From assembly GCA_052318935.1 (NCBI GenBank), contig JBQRKO010000003.1: a stretch of DNA of 64,000 nucleotides. The stretch is one strand, 5' to 3'. Positions 34,789 through 42,912 of the stretch are shown here, in pieces. The first letter of the stretch is position 1, and every line of letters begins with the position of its first letter. This DNA is from Niallia sp052318935 (GTDB taxonomy: Bacteria; Bacillota; Bacilli; Bacillales; Cytobacillaceae). A program made the translations under genes and the position numbers. The notes under the pieces were generated by a model. The model was not told the DNA's origin, ran no database searches, and saw only the letters and a program-made list of their open reading frames with translations.

Positions 34789-34920
34789 AAATCAATTGAT
34801 AATGATTATCAATTTCGATTGTTCTTTCCATCTATATTTATCACTGCTTCCTTTTCCCCCTCACCCAAAAGGAAGCTAGTTGATAAATAACTTAAGTATA
34901 AAAAATTAAACTTTTTCTTT
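34789..34920 (+). ncRNA. Candidate Fur-regulated small RNA (FsrA-like)
   Basis: Expected transcript from about 34789. After the Fur-box sequence it has an unpaired pyrimidine-rich stretch (TTCTTTCC), then a long hairpin at 34836-34888: ATTTATCA pairs with TGATAAAT and GCTTCCTTTT with AAAAGGAAGC. An 11-base loop CCCCCTCACCC is exposed. C-rich unpaired segments and Fur control are the hallmarks of B. subtilis FsrA and S. aureus IsrR, which silence iron-using genes at their ribosome sites. A weak AAGT/ACTT hairpin before TTTCTTTT could end it near 34920. The 3' end and function are inferred. Confidence 0.55.
34796..34812. promoter_or_regulatory. Fur box, perfect
   Basis: TTGATAATGATTATCAA contains the perfect 7-1-7 Fur site TGATAAT-G-ATTATCA, and the symmetry extends two more bases each side. 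It lies 14 bases after the -10, over the start of the transcript, where Fur-Fe would block transcription. Confidence 0.85.
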
Positions 34921-34926
34921 TCCTTA

Positions 34927-35047
34927 CTCTCTTTTCGGATAGATTGTTGTTATTTACCCCGCAGGAGTCTACGTGTATTCAGGCTGCTCAGTGCTTTAGC
35001 CATGTTTATTTTTCTATTCAAAAACAACAAACTTTTAGAAAATAGCC
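34927..35047. repeat. R1 MITE copy 5, internal deletion (121 bp), TSD TTTCCTTA
   Basis: Left tip CTCTCTTTTCGGATAG, right end TTTTAGAAAATAGCC. Exact 8-bp duplications TTTCCTTA at 34919-34926 and 35048-35055. The core between two CCCGCAG repeats is missing. It inserted at the probable 3' end of the candidate sRNA. Confidence 0.82.
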
Positions 35048-35153
35048 TTTCCTTATATAGCGTAAGAAAAACCTACCTGTCACTTCCATTCATTGTATTC
35101 ACGTAATTTTTACGTCAAAAGTTGATCCTATCCCACAAACCGAAAAAATGAAC

Positions 35154-35188
35154 AAACGCCAATCCCTTAACTTATGGGTTTGGCGTTT
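35154..35188 (-). terminator. Terminator of the acidic small genes
   Basis: AAACGCCAA(T)CCC and GGG(T)TTGGCGTTT form a stem of about 12 bp; on the minus strand it is followed by GTTCATTTTTTCGG. It lies 120 bases after the gene at 35309. Confidence 0.65.
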
Positions 35189-35308
35189 TGCTAAACTATC
35201 TTTGCAAAGGATATATACTCTTTTAACAAGACAATGCTATACCTCCCTATACCCTCTGTCGGGAACATTTATTAAAAGGGTGGATATAATAGGGAGAAGA
35301 TATTTCAT

Positions 35309-35662
35309 TTAAAATTTTCCCCATATCCTATTACTCTTGTTTTCATTAAATAATTTTACGGTCGAATCTCCCTTTATTTTTCCTTCAGATTCTTTGTAGC
35401 GATTTGTCATCTCAACTAGTTCATTAACAGCCGATTCAAATTCTTGACGCGTCAATTGTTTATTTGCGAATGATAAACATAGCAATGAGAGTGCAATTGG
35501 CATAGTATCAATTTGAATATTTACATTAACATCTACGTCTGAATTTCCACTCTGATTAACAGAAGAAGAGAGGTTAGATCGAATATCGTTAAAAGAACTT
35601 TCCTTTGTTCTCATTAATTGATCAAAATGTTGCAATGATCGTTTTTTGCTCTGTTTTTCCAT
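35309..35662 (-). CDS. Hypothetical protein, likely spore-associated
   Basis: 117 residues from the ATG after GAGGAT. I do not recognise it. A basic, Ser-rich N terminus (1-40) is followed by SGNSDVDVNVNIQID and a helical C-terminal part (MPIALSLLCLSFANKQLTRQEFESAVNELVEMTNRY). The SGNS-x-VD-alternating motif recurs in the next gene upstream, so the two are related or interact. Located beside coat genes on the opposite strand. Confidence 0.6.
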   Translation of the reverse strand: MEKQSKKRSLQHFDQLMRTKESSFNDIRSNLSSSVNQSGNSDVDVNVNIQIDTMPIALSLLCLSFANKQLTRQEFESAVNELVEMTNRYKESEGKIKGDSTVKLFNENKSNRIWGKF

Positions 35663-35696
35663 CAATTATCCTCTTCTCGTAAACTAGTTAATTTAA

Positions 35697-35733
35697 AGGA
35701 GTATTACTATTTATTAGAATACCCCTTTAAATC
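35697..35733 (-). terminator. Hairpin between the two acidic genes
   Basis: On the minus strand AAAGGGGTATT-CTAATAAATAGT-AATACTCCTTT forms a 10- to 11-bp stem with one mismatch. The tail is AAATTAAC, so it could attenuate transcription or protect mRNA rather than terminate fully. Confidence 0.5.
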
Positions 35734-35761
35734 AATCATTTAAATTTACGCTTTAAAAACC

Positions 35762-36076
35762 TTAGTCTTGGTCTTGTTCCTGATCTTGGTCCTGGTCAGA
35801 TTCAGCACGTGAACGAACTCGTGCTTTAGAGTCAGAATCTACATCAATATCAAGATCAACTTTAGAATTCCCACTGTTAAAAACTTTAGCATTTGCTCTT
35901 GAATCGTTGATATTTTTGTCTGTGTTTTTTAATTTGTTATCATTATCAATATCCGTATCTATATCGTTGTCAAAATCGAAATCAACATCTGCCTTTGCTT
36001 TTGAATCACTGTTTGCCTTTGAACGGCTTTTGCTATTATTTCTATCTTCATTATTTGGAAACCATGGTGTGCTCAT
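35762..36076 (-). CDS. Asp/Ser/Lys-rich low-complexity protein
   Basis: 104 residues, ATG behind AAAGGGGGGAG. Nearly all Asp, Ser, Lys, Asn and Arg in alternating runs (SRSKANSDSKAKADVDFDFD, DTDIDNDN, SRAESDQDQDQEQDQD), with SGNSKVDLDIDVDSD in the middle. No transmembrane or catalytic motif. Such alternating Asp tracts suggest cation binding or a disordered coat/crust component, but this is inference. The motif SGNS-x-VD is shared with the next gene. Confidence 0.65.
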   Translation of the reverse strand: MSTPWFPNNEDRNNSKSRSKANSDSKAKADVDFDFDNDIDTDIDNDNKLKNTDKNINDSRANAKVFNSGNSKVDLDIDVDSDSKARVRSRAESDQDQDQEQDQD

Positions 36077-36283
36077 GTATTCTCCCCCCTTTCATATTGT
36101 TGCTAACAGTATATTCAAACATGGAAAAATCAATTGGACGAGTTCATCAATAGAATGGCGGATTTTAAAAACAGTTATAAAACGAGTTAATGCTATTATT
36201 GTTTTACCTTATTAATTGCAGTGTTTTTCAAAGCATCTACCTTTATTTTGGTACCGTAATCGAAAAAACTGCCACAACAAGAA

Positions 36284-36480
36284 CAAAAGCGCAAGCGCCT
36301 TGAACAGCTCTGAAGAAAATGTTCACATGACTCAAAAAGTGCTTTTTACTTTTAGAGGCATGGGGTTATTTTTCACAAGAGCTAGGCGCTGGCCGATTAA
36401 AGGCGCCACGTCCTGTGGCAACATTGGCACTAGTACGTCCTGTACGTCGAAGCTGGATACGGACACAGCCGCCAAGTTAT
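36284..36480. repeat. R3 repeat copy with an appended GC-rich palindromic segment
   Basis: The R3 part (36284-36392) runs from AAAAGCGCAAGCGCC to GAGCTAGGCGCTGG. It continues into CGCCACGTCCTGTGGCAAC and GTACGTCCTGTACGTC (36393-36480), a different palindromic repeat type also seen in part at 50880-50930 (CCACAGGACGTGG). Confidence 0.65.
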
Positions 36481-36515
36481 CCACAATCCCATTTCGTTTA
36501 TAATTTCCTATACAA

Positions 36516-36548
36516 CAAAAAGAGAACGTGATCCACGTTCTCTAAAAG
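36516..36548 (-). terminator. Terminator of the rodA-type gene
   Basis: AGAGAACGTG-GAT-CACGTTCTCT followed by TTTTGTTG on the minus strand: a 10-bp perfect stem. Confidence 0.88.
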
Positions 36549-36607
36549 GTGTAACGTTATATATAAAACCTTTAAGTATAATAACAGATTCTGTTTATCT
36601 CTATTCC

Positions 36608-37774
36608 TTATTCATCATTAGAAAACATGTATTTTTTATAATGATAACGGATAGAAAATATTAACCCCATTGCAAGCATATTTCCCATTAGTGAACTACC
36701 GCCATAACTAATAAACGGCAATGGTATTCCCGTAATTGGCAGAATCCCAATGGTCATTCCAATATTTTGGAATACATGAAAAGTAATAATGCTTATTATC
36801 CCCACACAGATGCATGTATAAAAAGGATTTTTTGTTTCCAATGCAACTTTTGTAATGTGGTAGATGAGTAAAAAGAACAAACTTACTAGCACGCTTGCAC
36901 CAATAAATCCAAACTCTTCTCCCACCACACTAAAAATAAAATCTGAATGACTTTCAGGTAAATAAACATCTCTTGTCCCAATACCTTTTCCCGCTGTTTC
37001 ACCTGATCCAATAGCCAATAAAGATTGCGTTAAATGATAACCGGTCGTACTTTGATAATTATAAGGATCCAACCAAGAATAAATTCTGCCAAACTGATAT
37101 TCTTGCACACCTAAATATTTTTCTAACCAATCTGGATGCCATAATACTAAATATAAAACCCCGGTTGCAAGTGCCATGCCAGATAGAAAAATAGGTGTTA
37201 AAATTCTCCAAGTTATCCCAGATATAAAAATCATTCCAAGCATAATTGCAAGAAACACAAGAGATGTTCCTAAATCGGGCTGCTGCATCACTAGAACAAG
37301 TGGAAAAAAGGTTATTAAGCCGATTTTTATTAATAACCAAAAATCAGAACGCAATGTCTTTACGATATACTTTTCCTGATGCTCGACAATAATTCTTGAG
37401 AGCGTTAAAACGATAAATATTTTAACAAATTCCGATGGCTGCAAAGAAATACCAGGCAGCTGGAACCAACTTTTTGCACCATTTACTTTTCTTGCAATAC
37501 TTTCTGGTGCAACAATTAATAATAAAAGCAATACAATGCCAAATCCATATGAATACCATGAAATTTTCTTTAGTTGGTCTGAATCTAGCGTAATAACTCC
37601 AGCAACTATAGCTATTCCAACCGCGTACCAGAAAATTTGTTTCACTAAAAAGTTTTGATTATACTGTCCCGTACTTTGTGCACTATATATTGCCACACAA
37701 CTCGCAATACAAAGCAGCATTAATATAAGGACAAGATTAAAATCTATTTTAGAAGTATTTTTCATTCTCGACAT
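36608..37774 (-). CDS. rodA: SEDS-family peptidoglycan glycosyltransferase, RodA type
   Basis: 388 residues with about ten transmembrane helices. SEDS proteins polymerise lipid II with a partner class B PBP. Conserved motifs: KVNGAKSWF, LQPSEFVKI, QQPDLGTSLVF, the catalytic-Asp loop LPESHSDFIFSVVGEEFG, and the C-terminal GIPLPFISYGGSS. The short N terminus and sequence fit RodA better than FtsW/SpoVE, though the paralogue cannot be fixed without alignment. It stands alone, with its own terminator. Confidence 0.87.
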   Translation of the reverse strand: MSRMKNTSKIDFNLVLILMLLCIASCVAIYSAQSTGQYNQNFLVKQIFWYAVGIAIVAGVITLDSDQLKKISWYSYGFGIVLLLLLIVAPESIARKVNGAKSWFQLPGISLQPSEFVKIFIVLTLSRIIVEHQEKYIVKTLRSDFWLLIKIGLITFFPLVLVMQQPDLGTSLVFLAIMLGMIFISGITWRILTPIFLSGMALATGVLYLVLWHPDWLEKYLGVQEYQFGRIYSWLDPYNYQSTTGYHLTQSLLAIGSGETAGKGIGTRDVYLPESHSDFIFSVVGEEFGFIGASVLVSLFFLLIYHITKVALETKNPFYTCICVGIISIITFHVFQNIGMTIGILPITGIPLPFISYGGSSLMGNMLAMGLIFSIRYHYKKYMFSNDE

Positions 37775-38075
37775 TTATTCATAACTCCTCGATAAAACCA
37801 CAATATTAAGTAAAAATTTGTTGTGTTCATTATAGAAACTTACATGAATTCCCCTATAATTTCGTAAAAACGGCGTGAGCGGAGCACTTTTACTATTTAC
37901 TGATAAAAAACAAGATACTAAGCAGAATATTTTTTCTACAATTTTTGACTAGGAGGAGCTCCGTCCCCTTTTCCATAAAAAAAGTTCATACAACACTTCA
38001 TTATATTTGTAATTCAGATAAATAACAACTTTCGAAAATGAATTAATCAAAATTTAATCTTTCTTTTAGCAAAAT
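37775..38075. other. Intergenic region upstream of the rodA-type gene
   Basis: It should hold the promoter of the rodA-type gene. There is an AGGAGGAG at about 37951 but no start codon follows it. No ORF, repeat family member or convincing hairpin is seen. Confidence 0.45.
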
Positions 38076-38105
38076 GAAAAAAAAAGAAACCTTGCTCAGG
38101 CTTCT
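38076..38105 (-). terminator. Terminator of the chemoreceptor gene
   Basis: On the minus strand AGAAGCC-TGAGCAA-GGTTTCT (one mismatch) is followed by TTTTTTTTTC, 45 bases after the stop. Confidence 0.75.
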
Positions 38106-38149
38106 TGGTAAAATGTCTTTTAGAAACTATAAGTGCGTGTGAACATCCT

Positions 38150-39430
38150 CTATAAGTTAAAACCTTTTGTTAACATAACTAAATCATCTGCAATGTTGGC
38201 AAGCTTTTTCGTTGAATGAGCTATTTCTTCTATTGCCGCTAGTTGTTCCTGAGAAGAAGCAGAGACATTCATTGAGTTTTGACTATTTTCTTTCGCAATA
38301 CTTGTTACTTGGTCAACAGATGCGGCAACTTCTGCTACATTTGCAGTTATATTGTTACCTGCCTCCAACACTCTTTGCATTTGATTTCCCATATTAGACA
38401 TGGAATCAGAAATTAAATTAAACTTTTCTTTTGTATTATTTGTAATGCTGATTCCTTCTTTTACTTCATCTGTTACTCTTCTCATCGTTTTAACAGAACT
38501 TAGCGTATCTTTTTGGATTTCATTCACTAGCACAGCTATTTGCTTAGCAGACTGATTGGATTGTTCTGCCAGTTTCCTGACTTCTTCTGCAACGACTGCA
38601 AATCCTTTTCCAGCTTCTCCTGCTCTAGCAGCCTCTATTGCAGCATTTAACGCTAATAGATTCGTCTGATCTGCGATTTCCGTTATAACATTTAAAAATT
38701 GCCCTATCTCTTGAGAACGTTCTTGTAAAAGCCCAATCGAGTCATTCGATTCTTTTACAGAATTTTGAATTAAACTCATTTGTTCAACGGTTTTCTCTAC
38801 TACGCCTTGCCCTTCTTTTGCTTTTATTATTGTATCATTTGATGATTTTGCCATTTCGTCTATATGTATGGCAATATCTTTTAATTCACTATTTACGACT
38901 GCCACCGATTCGACAATCGTTTCCATTCCTTTTGTTTGCTCTTCAGAACCTGCTGCTACACTTTGAATCGCGTTTGATATTTGTTCGGAAACATGACTTG
39001 TGCCAACTGTGTTTGTTGTTAAAACTTCAGCAGAGGAATTAATATGTACAGACGTTTCATTTACTTTTACAACCAGATTTTTAATCGCATCTTTTAATAG
39101 AATAAACTCATCCGTTAATAAACCAATTTCATCATTAGATTTTTTCTGAATACTCATCTTTAAATTTCCAGCTTGAATTTCTTTTGTAAATTTTAATAAT
39201 GTTTTAATCGGCTTAATAACAAGCCAACTTATAAAAATTGCAGAAATAAGCGTAGTAATGAAAAGATTAATAAATGTATTAATGACAATTCCAAATTCAG
39301 GAGGCAGTACACCTGTTTTTCTTATCGTGTCATTTAACAAAATCGAAATCGGGGTACTAATAATCGTTGCAAAAACAATTACCATAATCATTTTAGCTCT
39401 TAAGCTGCGAAACTGAAGCCTTTTTTTCAT
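38150..39430 (-). CDS. Methyl-accepting chemotaxis protein
   Basis: 426 residues. Two transmembrane helices (about 13-31 and 45-70) are separated by only some 14 extracytoplasmic residues, so there is no real ligand-binding domain. A HAMP domain (about 70-125) and a signalling domain follow. The hairpin tip EIADQTNLLALNAAIEAARAGEAGKGFAVVAEEVRKLAE is intact. It probably signals through CheA/CheW in response to membrane or cytoplasmic cues. ATG behind TTAGGAAGG. Confidence 0.92.
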   Translation of the reverse strand: MKKRLQFRSLRAKMIMVIVFATIISTPISILLNDTIRKTGVLPPEFGIVINTFINLFITTLISAIFISWLVIKPIKTLLKFTKEIQAGNLKMSIQKKSNDEIGLLTDEFILLKDAIKNLVVKVNETSVHINSSAEVLTTNTVGTSHVSEQISNAIQSVAAGSEEQTKGMETIVESVAVVNSELKDIAIHIDEMAKSSNDTIIKAKEGQGVVEKTVEQMSLIQNSVKESNDSIGLLQERSQEIGQFLNVITEIADQTNLLALNAAIEAARAGEAGKGFAVVAEEVRKLAEQSNQSAKQIAVLVNEIQKDTLSSVKTMRRVTDEVKEGISITNNTKEKFNLISDSMSNMGNQMQRVLEAGNNITANVAEVAASVDQVTSIAKENSQNSMNVSASSQEQLAAIEEIAHSTKKLANIADDLVMLTKGFNL

Positions 39431-39669
39431 ATCATGTACCTTCCTAACATTTTTATATTTTTTAGGATATTATACCTAATAATCTTCGAAAAGAACATTT
39501 TTTTAACCATTGCTTTCTAATAGTTCTATCGGCATAGATCACTTATTATGAAGATGAATTAATAAAATTTATTTATCTGATATTTTTCCATTCCTTTTAT
39601 CAGTGCTGTTCCGTTTTCTAATCTGTAGAATACATGACGATTAATTCCAAACAACTTATTTTTCCAAAA

Positions 39670-39878
39670 GGCTCTTTTCATATAGATTGTTGTTAGTTAA
39701 CCCGCAGCCTGAATACACTTCGCTTTCCGCGGACGAGTGCCGAGCCTCCTCGTCGCTATGCTCCTGTGGGGTCTCGTCTTTCTCGCTTTTCCCGCAGGAG
39801 TCTAGTGTATTCAGACTGCTCCGTGCTTCAGCCATGCTTATTTTTTTATTCAAAAACAACAACTTTTAGAAAACTGAC
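39670..39878. repeat. R1 MITE copy 6 (209 bp), TSD TTCCAAAA
   Basis: Left tip GGCTCTTTTCATATAGATTG, right end TTTTAGAAAACTGAC. Exact duplications TTCCAAAA at 39662-39669 and 39879-39886. A complete core with CCCGCAGCCTGAATACAC and CCCGCAGGAGTC. Confidence 0.87.
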
Positions 39879-39884
39879 TTCCAA

Positions 39885-39925
39885 AAAAAAAGAGACATAG
39901 TATTGCTACTATGCCTTAAATGAGA
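39885..39925 (-). terminator. Terminator-like hairpin, minus strand
   Basis: CATAGTA-GCAA-TACTATG followed by TCTCTTTTTTTTT on the minus strand. No minus-strand gene lies directly upstream, so it may end a small RNA or be a leftover terminator. Confidence 0.6.
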
Positions 39926-40219
39926 GGAGGTTATGGGGTTACGGTATAAAGGGAAAGCATTGATATTAGCTTCCGAGAAGATAATACAAGCTATCCTTTA
40001 TACTTAAAAGATATGTATTTTACAAAGAAAAGTGTGGGCTTATCCCTTTATTGTTAAAAAAGGGCAAAATAGCTGGATACAGAAATGATCTGAACTCAAT
40101 TCATACCTTCTAATTTATTGCGATTGAACATATGTTAACAATAGATAAAGTGATACTTCCATCAGTGGGGGTCTTACTGCCCATTAAACGTAGGATAAAG
40201 TAGGAAAGAAGGTAGTTTT
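39926..40219. other. Leader region of the small membrane protein, possible structured RNA
   Basis: GTATAAAGG (39950-39958) and CCTTTATAC (39995-40003) form a long-range inverted repeat. Nearer the gene, CAGTGGGGGTCTTACTGCCC (40163-40182) and GGATAAAGTAGGAAAG look like conserved RNA elements rather than random AT-rich DNA. No ORF is seen. Confidence 0.35.
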
Positions 40220-40408
40220 ATGGAAAAAATCTTTAAATTATCTGCCGTACAGTATTGTATGCTTTGGACATTTATCAGCACTTTTTTTTGCTTCCTTGCA
40301 ACAGGAATTTCTGTTTATACGATTGCAGCATTAGCAGCTGGCATTATTCTTTCGTTATTAAATTTATTGGAAGATGAAGTGATTCACGAGAAAATCCGCG
40401 GTGATTAA
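40220..40408 (+). CDS. Small two-helix membrane protein
   Basis: 62 residues, ATG behind AGGAAAGAAGG. Two hydrophobic helices (about 10-30 and 32-50, SAVQYCMLWTFISTFFCFLA and YTIAALAAGIILSLLNLL) and a charged C terminus. I do not recognise the family. Its stop is followed at once by an R3-like repeat. Confidence 0.6.
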   Translation: MEKIFKLSAVQYCMLWTFISTFFCFLATGISVYTIAALAAGIILSLLNLLEDEVIHEKIRGD

Positions 40409-40521
40409 GAAAAGCGAACGCCTGGAACGGAAATCAACAGGCAAGTTTAACAGAGCCTTACTTTTAGAGACAAGAGGTTATCTTTCACAGTGGCTAGGCG
40501 CTGGATATAGAAACCAGTATA
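40405..40521. repeat. Chimeric R3/R2 remnant
   Basis: The R3 ends (AAGAAAAGCGAACGCC and GGCTAGGCGCTGG) surround an R2 tip, AACAGGCAAGTTTAACAGAGCC split across 40432-40453, which replaces the R3 middle. It shows recombination between families. Confidence 0.6.
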
Positions 40522-40696
40522 ACTTCAGAAAGTTTATACTTTCTTTCCTGATGAAAGGCACGAATTTTTTAAATTTTTATGTATAAAAAATCAAAAAAGG
40601 GACCACAATGTTACTACAAAGTGTAATTCCCCCTTTTGTTGAAGAGGCGTTAGTAAACATTCCCCCTAAAGAATGACTAACAGCCTCTTTTTTTAT

Positions 40697-40780
40697 GGCT
40701 CTGTTAAATTCCATTGTTGATTATCAAATGGTTAGGGAATCCACTCCCTTCCTATAAACAACATTATCGTTAACAGAGTC
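40697..40780. repeat. R2 element copy 3, core deleted (84 bp)
   Basis: Tips GGCTCTGTTAAATTCC and ATCGTTAACAGAGTC. Direct repeats TTTTTTTAT flank it (40688-40696 and 40781-40789). The GC-rich core is missing. Confidence 0.72.
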
Positions 40781-40792
40781 TTTTTTTATCAA

Positions 40793-40997
40793 CGCTCTTT
40801 TCGTATAGATTGTAGTTATTTAACCCGCAGCCTGAATACACTTCGCTTTCTGCGGACGAGTGCCGAGCCTCCTCGTCGCTATGCTCCTGCGGGGTCTCCG
40901 TCTTTCTCGCTTTTCTAAGCAGGAGTCTACGTGTATTCAGGCTGCTCAGTGCTTCAGCCATGTTTATTATTTTATTCATTAACAACAAACTTTGGCC
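40793..40997. repeat. R1 MITE copy 7 (205 bp), TSD TTTATCAA
   Basis: Left tip CGCTCTTTTCGTATAGATTG, right end ACAAACTTTGGCC (shortened). Exact duplications TTTATCAA at 40785-40792 and 40998-41005. The insertion overlaps the flanking repeat of R2 copy 3. Confidence 0.83.
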
Positions 40998-41040
40998 TTT
41001 ATCAAAAACTACCTCTACTAAAAATAGTTATCTGCCAAAC

Positions 41041-42912
41041 TCAATTACCTGCTGCGTCTGCAAATTGACTATTGTATAATTCTGCATAAAATCCATGTTT
41101 TCTTACTAATTCTTCATGATTTCCTTGCTCTATTACACTGCCATCTTTCATTACTAATATTATATCTGCATCTTTGATGGTAGAAAGACGGTGAGCAATA
41201 ACGAAGCTCGTTCTATTTTTCATTAACAGCACCATCGCTGCCTGAATATGTGCTTCTGTTCTTGTATCGACACTGCTTGTCGCTTCATCAAGAATGAGCA
41301 AAACAGGGTCAGCTAATAAAGCTCTGGCAATCGTAAGCAATTGTTTTTGTCCTTGAGAAATATTTGTGCCTTCTTCATTTATTACCGTATCATAGCCGTT
41401 TGGCAATGTTCGAATAAAATGGTCAGCATTTGCGGAAACCGCCGCTTGCACAATCTCTTCTTCTGTTGCACCTTGTTTTCCGTAAGCAATATTCTCCCGT
41501 ATCGTTCCTTTAAATAACCATGTATCTTGCAGCACCATGCCAAATAGGCTTCGTAAATTTCCTCGATTCATATCACGTATATCGATGCCATCAATGGTAA
41601 TCGAACCGGTGTCTATTTCATAAAAACGCATTAACAGATTAACTAATGTCGTTTTCCCGGCTCCGGTTGGACCAACAATGGCTACCTTTTGCCCCGGCTT
41701 AATAAGAATTGATAAATCTTTTATTAACTCTTCCTCTTTTTTATAACGGAAATAAACCGAATCAAATGCAACAGCACCTTTAGGAAAAGCGATTGTTTTT
41801 TCCTCTTTGACGGCTGTTGATTCCTCTTCTTCATCCAACAGTTCAAATACTCTTTCTGCTGAAGCTAGTGTAGACTGAATAATATTAGATATATTAGAGA
41901 GCTGTGTAATCGGCTGTGAAAATTGGCGTGCATATTGAATAAATGCTTGCACATCACCAACTGTAATTCTCCCAGTGGATACAAAGATGGCGCCAATGAC
42001 TACTACAAACACGTACCCTAAGTTATTAATAAATATCATTAGCGGCATAATCAATCCGGAAACAAATTGTGATTTCCAGCTTGATTCATATAAGTTATTA
42101 TTGATGCGGTTAAATTTTTCGATCGCCTTTTGTTCATGACCAAACGCTTTAACGATACTGTGTCCTGTAAATATTTCTTCGACATGACTATTTATTTTCC
42201 CAAGAGATGCCTGTTGATTTTTAAATTGAACTTGGGAACGTTTTGCAATTTTGATTGTCACAAAAATACTTAATGGAATCGTTAGAAAACAAATGATCGC
42301 TAAAATCGGACTTATCGTTAACATCATGATAATAACACCAAAAAAAGTAACAATAGACGTAATTAATTGCGTAACAGTTTGCTGCATTGTATTGTTTATA
42401 TTGTCAATATCATTTATTGCTCTGCTTAATGTTTCACCATACGGAGTTCGATCAAAATACTTTAATGGCATTTTTTCTATTTTATTCTGAACATCCTGCC
42501 GTAGTTCAAAAATGGTTTTTTGTGAAATATTCACCATAATAATTTGTTGAATGTAAGTAAACAAAGAGCTGATTATATATAGCACTATTAACAACAGTAT
42601 AATTTTCCCAACGACAGAAAAATCAATCCCCGCTTCCGGAACTCCTTTCATTTTGCCGACAAAACCTTCAAATATATGATCGATTGCTTTTGCCATTATT
42701 TTTGGACTTAAGATAGAAAAAACAGTGCTTAAAATAGCAGATAATAAAACAAATACAAGCTGCAATTTATACTTTCCTAAATAAACCAATAGCCTTTTTA
42801 ATGTCCCTTTTGCATCTTTCGCTTTTTGCCCAGGCATTTGCATATGCATAGGCATGCCTGGACCTCTTGAAGGGAAGCTGGAGTTTCCTTTATTTCCTGT
42901 ATTTTCACTCAT
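41041..42912 (-). CDS. ABC exporter subunit (heterodimer, consensus Walker B half)
   Basis: 623 residues: a Met/Pro/Gly-rich N terminus (1-35), six transmembrane helices (about 45-350) and an NBD. Walker A GPTGAGKTT, signature NISQGQKQLL (degenerate from LSGGQ), Walker B LLILDEATSSVD with the catalytic Glu, H-loop IAHRLST. Together with the next gene upstream it forms a heterodimer like YfiB/YfiC or YheI/YheH. Substrates are probably drugs or lipids. Start overlaps its partner's stop (ATGA). Confidence 0.9.
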   Translation of the reverse strand: MSENTGNKGNSSFPSRGPGMPMHMQMPGQKAKDAKGTLKRLLVYLGKYKLQLVFVLLSAILSTVFSILSPKIMAKAIDHIFEGFVGKMKGVPEAGIDFSVVGKIILLLIVLYIISSLFTYIQQIIMVNISQKTIFELRQDVQNKIEKMPLKYFDRTPYGETLSRAINDIDNINNTMQQTVTQLITSIVTFFGVIIMMLTISPILAIICFLTIPLSIFVTIKIAKRSQVQFKNQQASLGKINSHVEEIFTGHSIVKAFGHEQKAIEKFNRINNNLYESSWKSQFVSGLIMPLMIFINNLGYVFVVVIGAIFVSTGRITVGDVQAFIQYARQFSQPITQLSNISNIIQSTLASAERVFELLDEEEESTAVKEEKTIAFPKGAVAFDSVYFRYKKEEELIKDLSILIKPGQKVAIVGPTGAGKTTLVNLLMRFYEIDTGSITIDGIDIRDMNRGNLRSLFGMVLQDTWLFKGTIRENIAYGKQGATEEEIVQAAVSANADHFIRTLPNGYDTVINEEGTNISQGQKQLLTIARALLADPVLLILDEATSSVDTRTEAHIQAAMVLLMKNRTSFVIAHRLSTIKDADIILVMKDGSVIEQGNHEELVRKHGFYAELYNSQFADAAGN

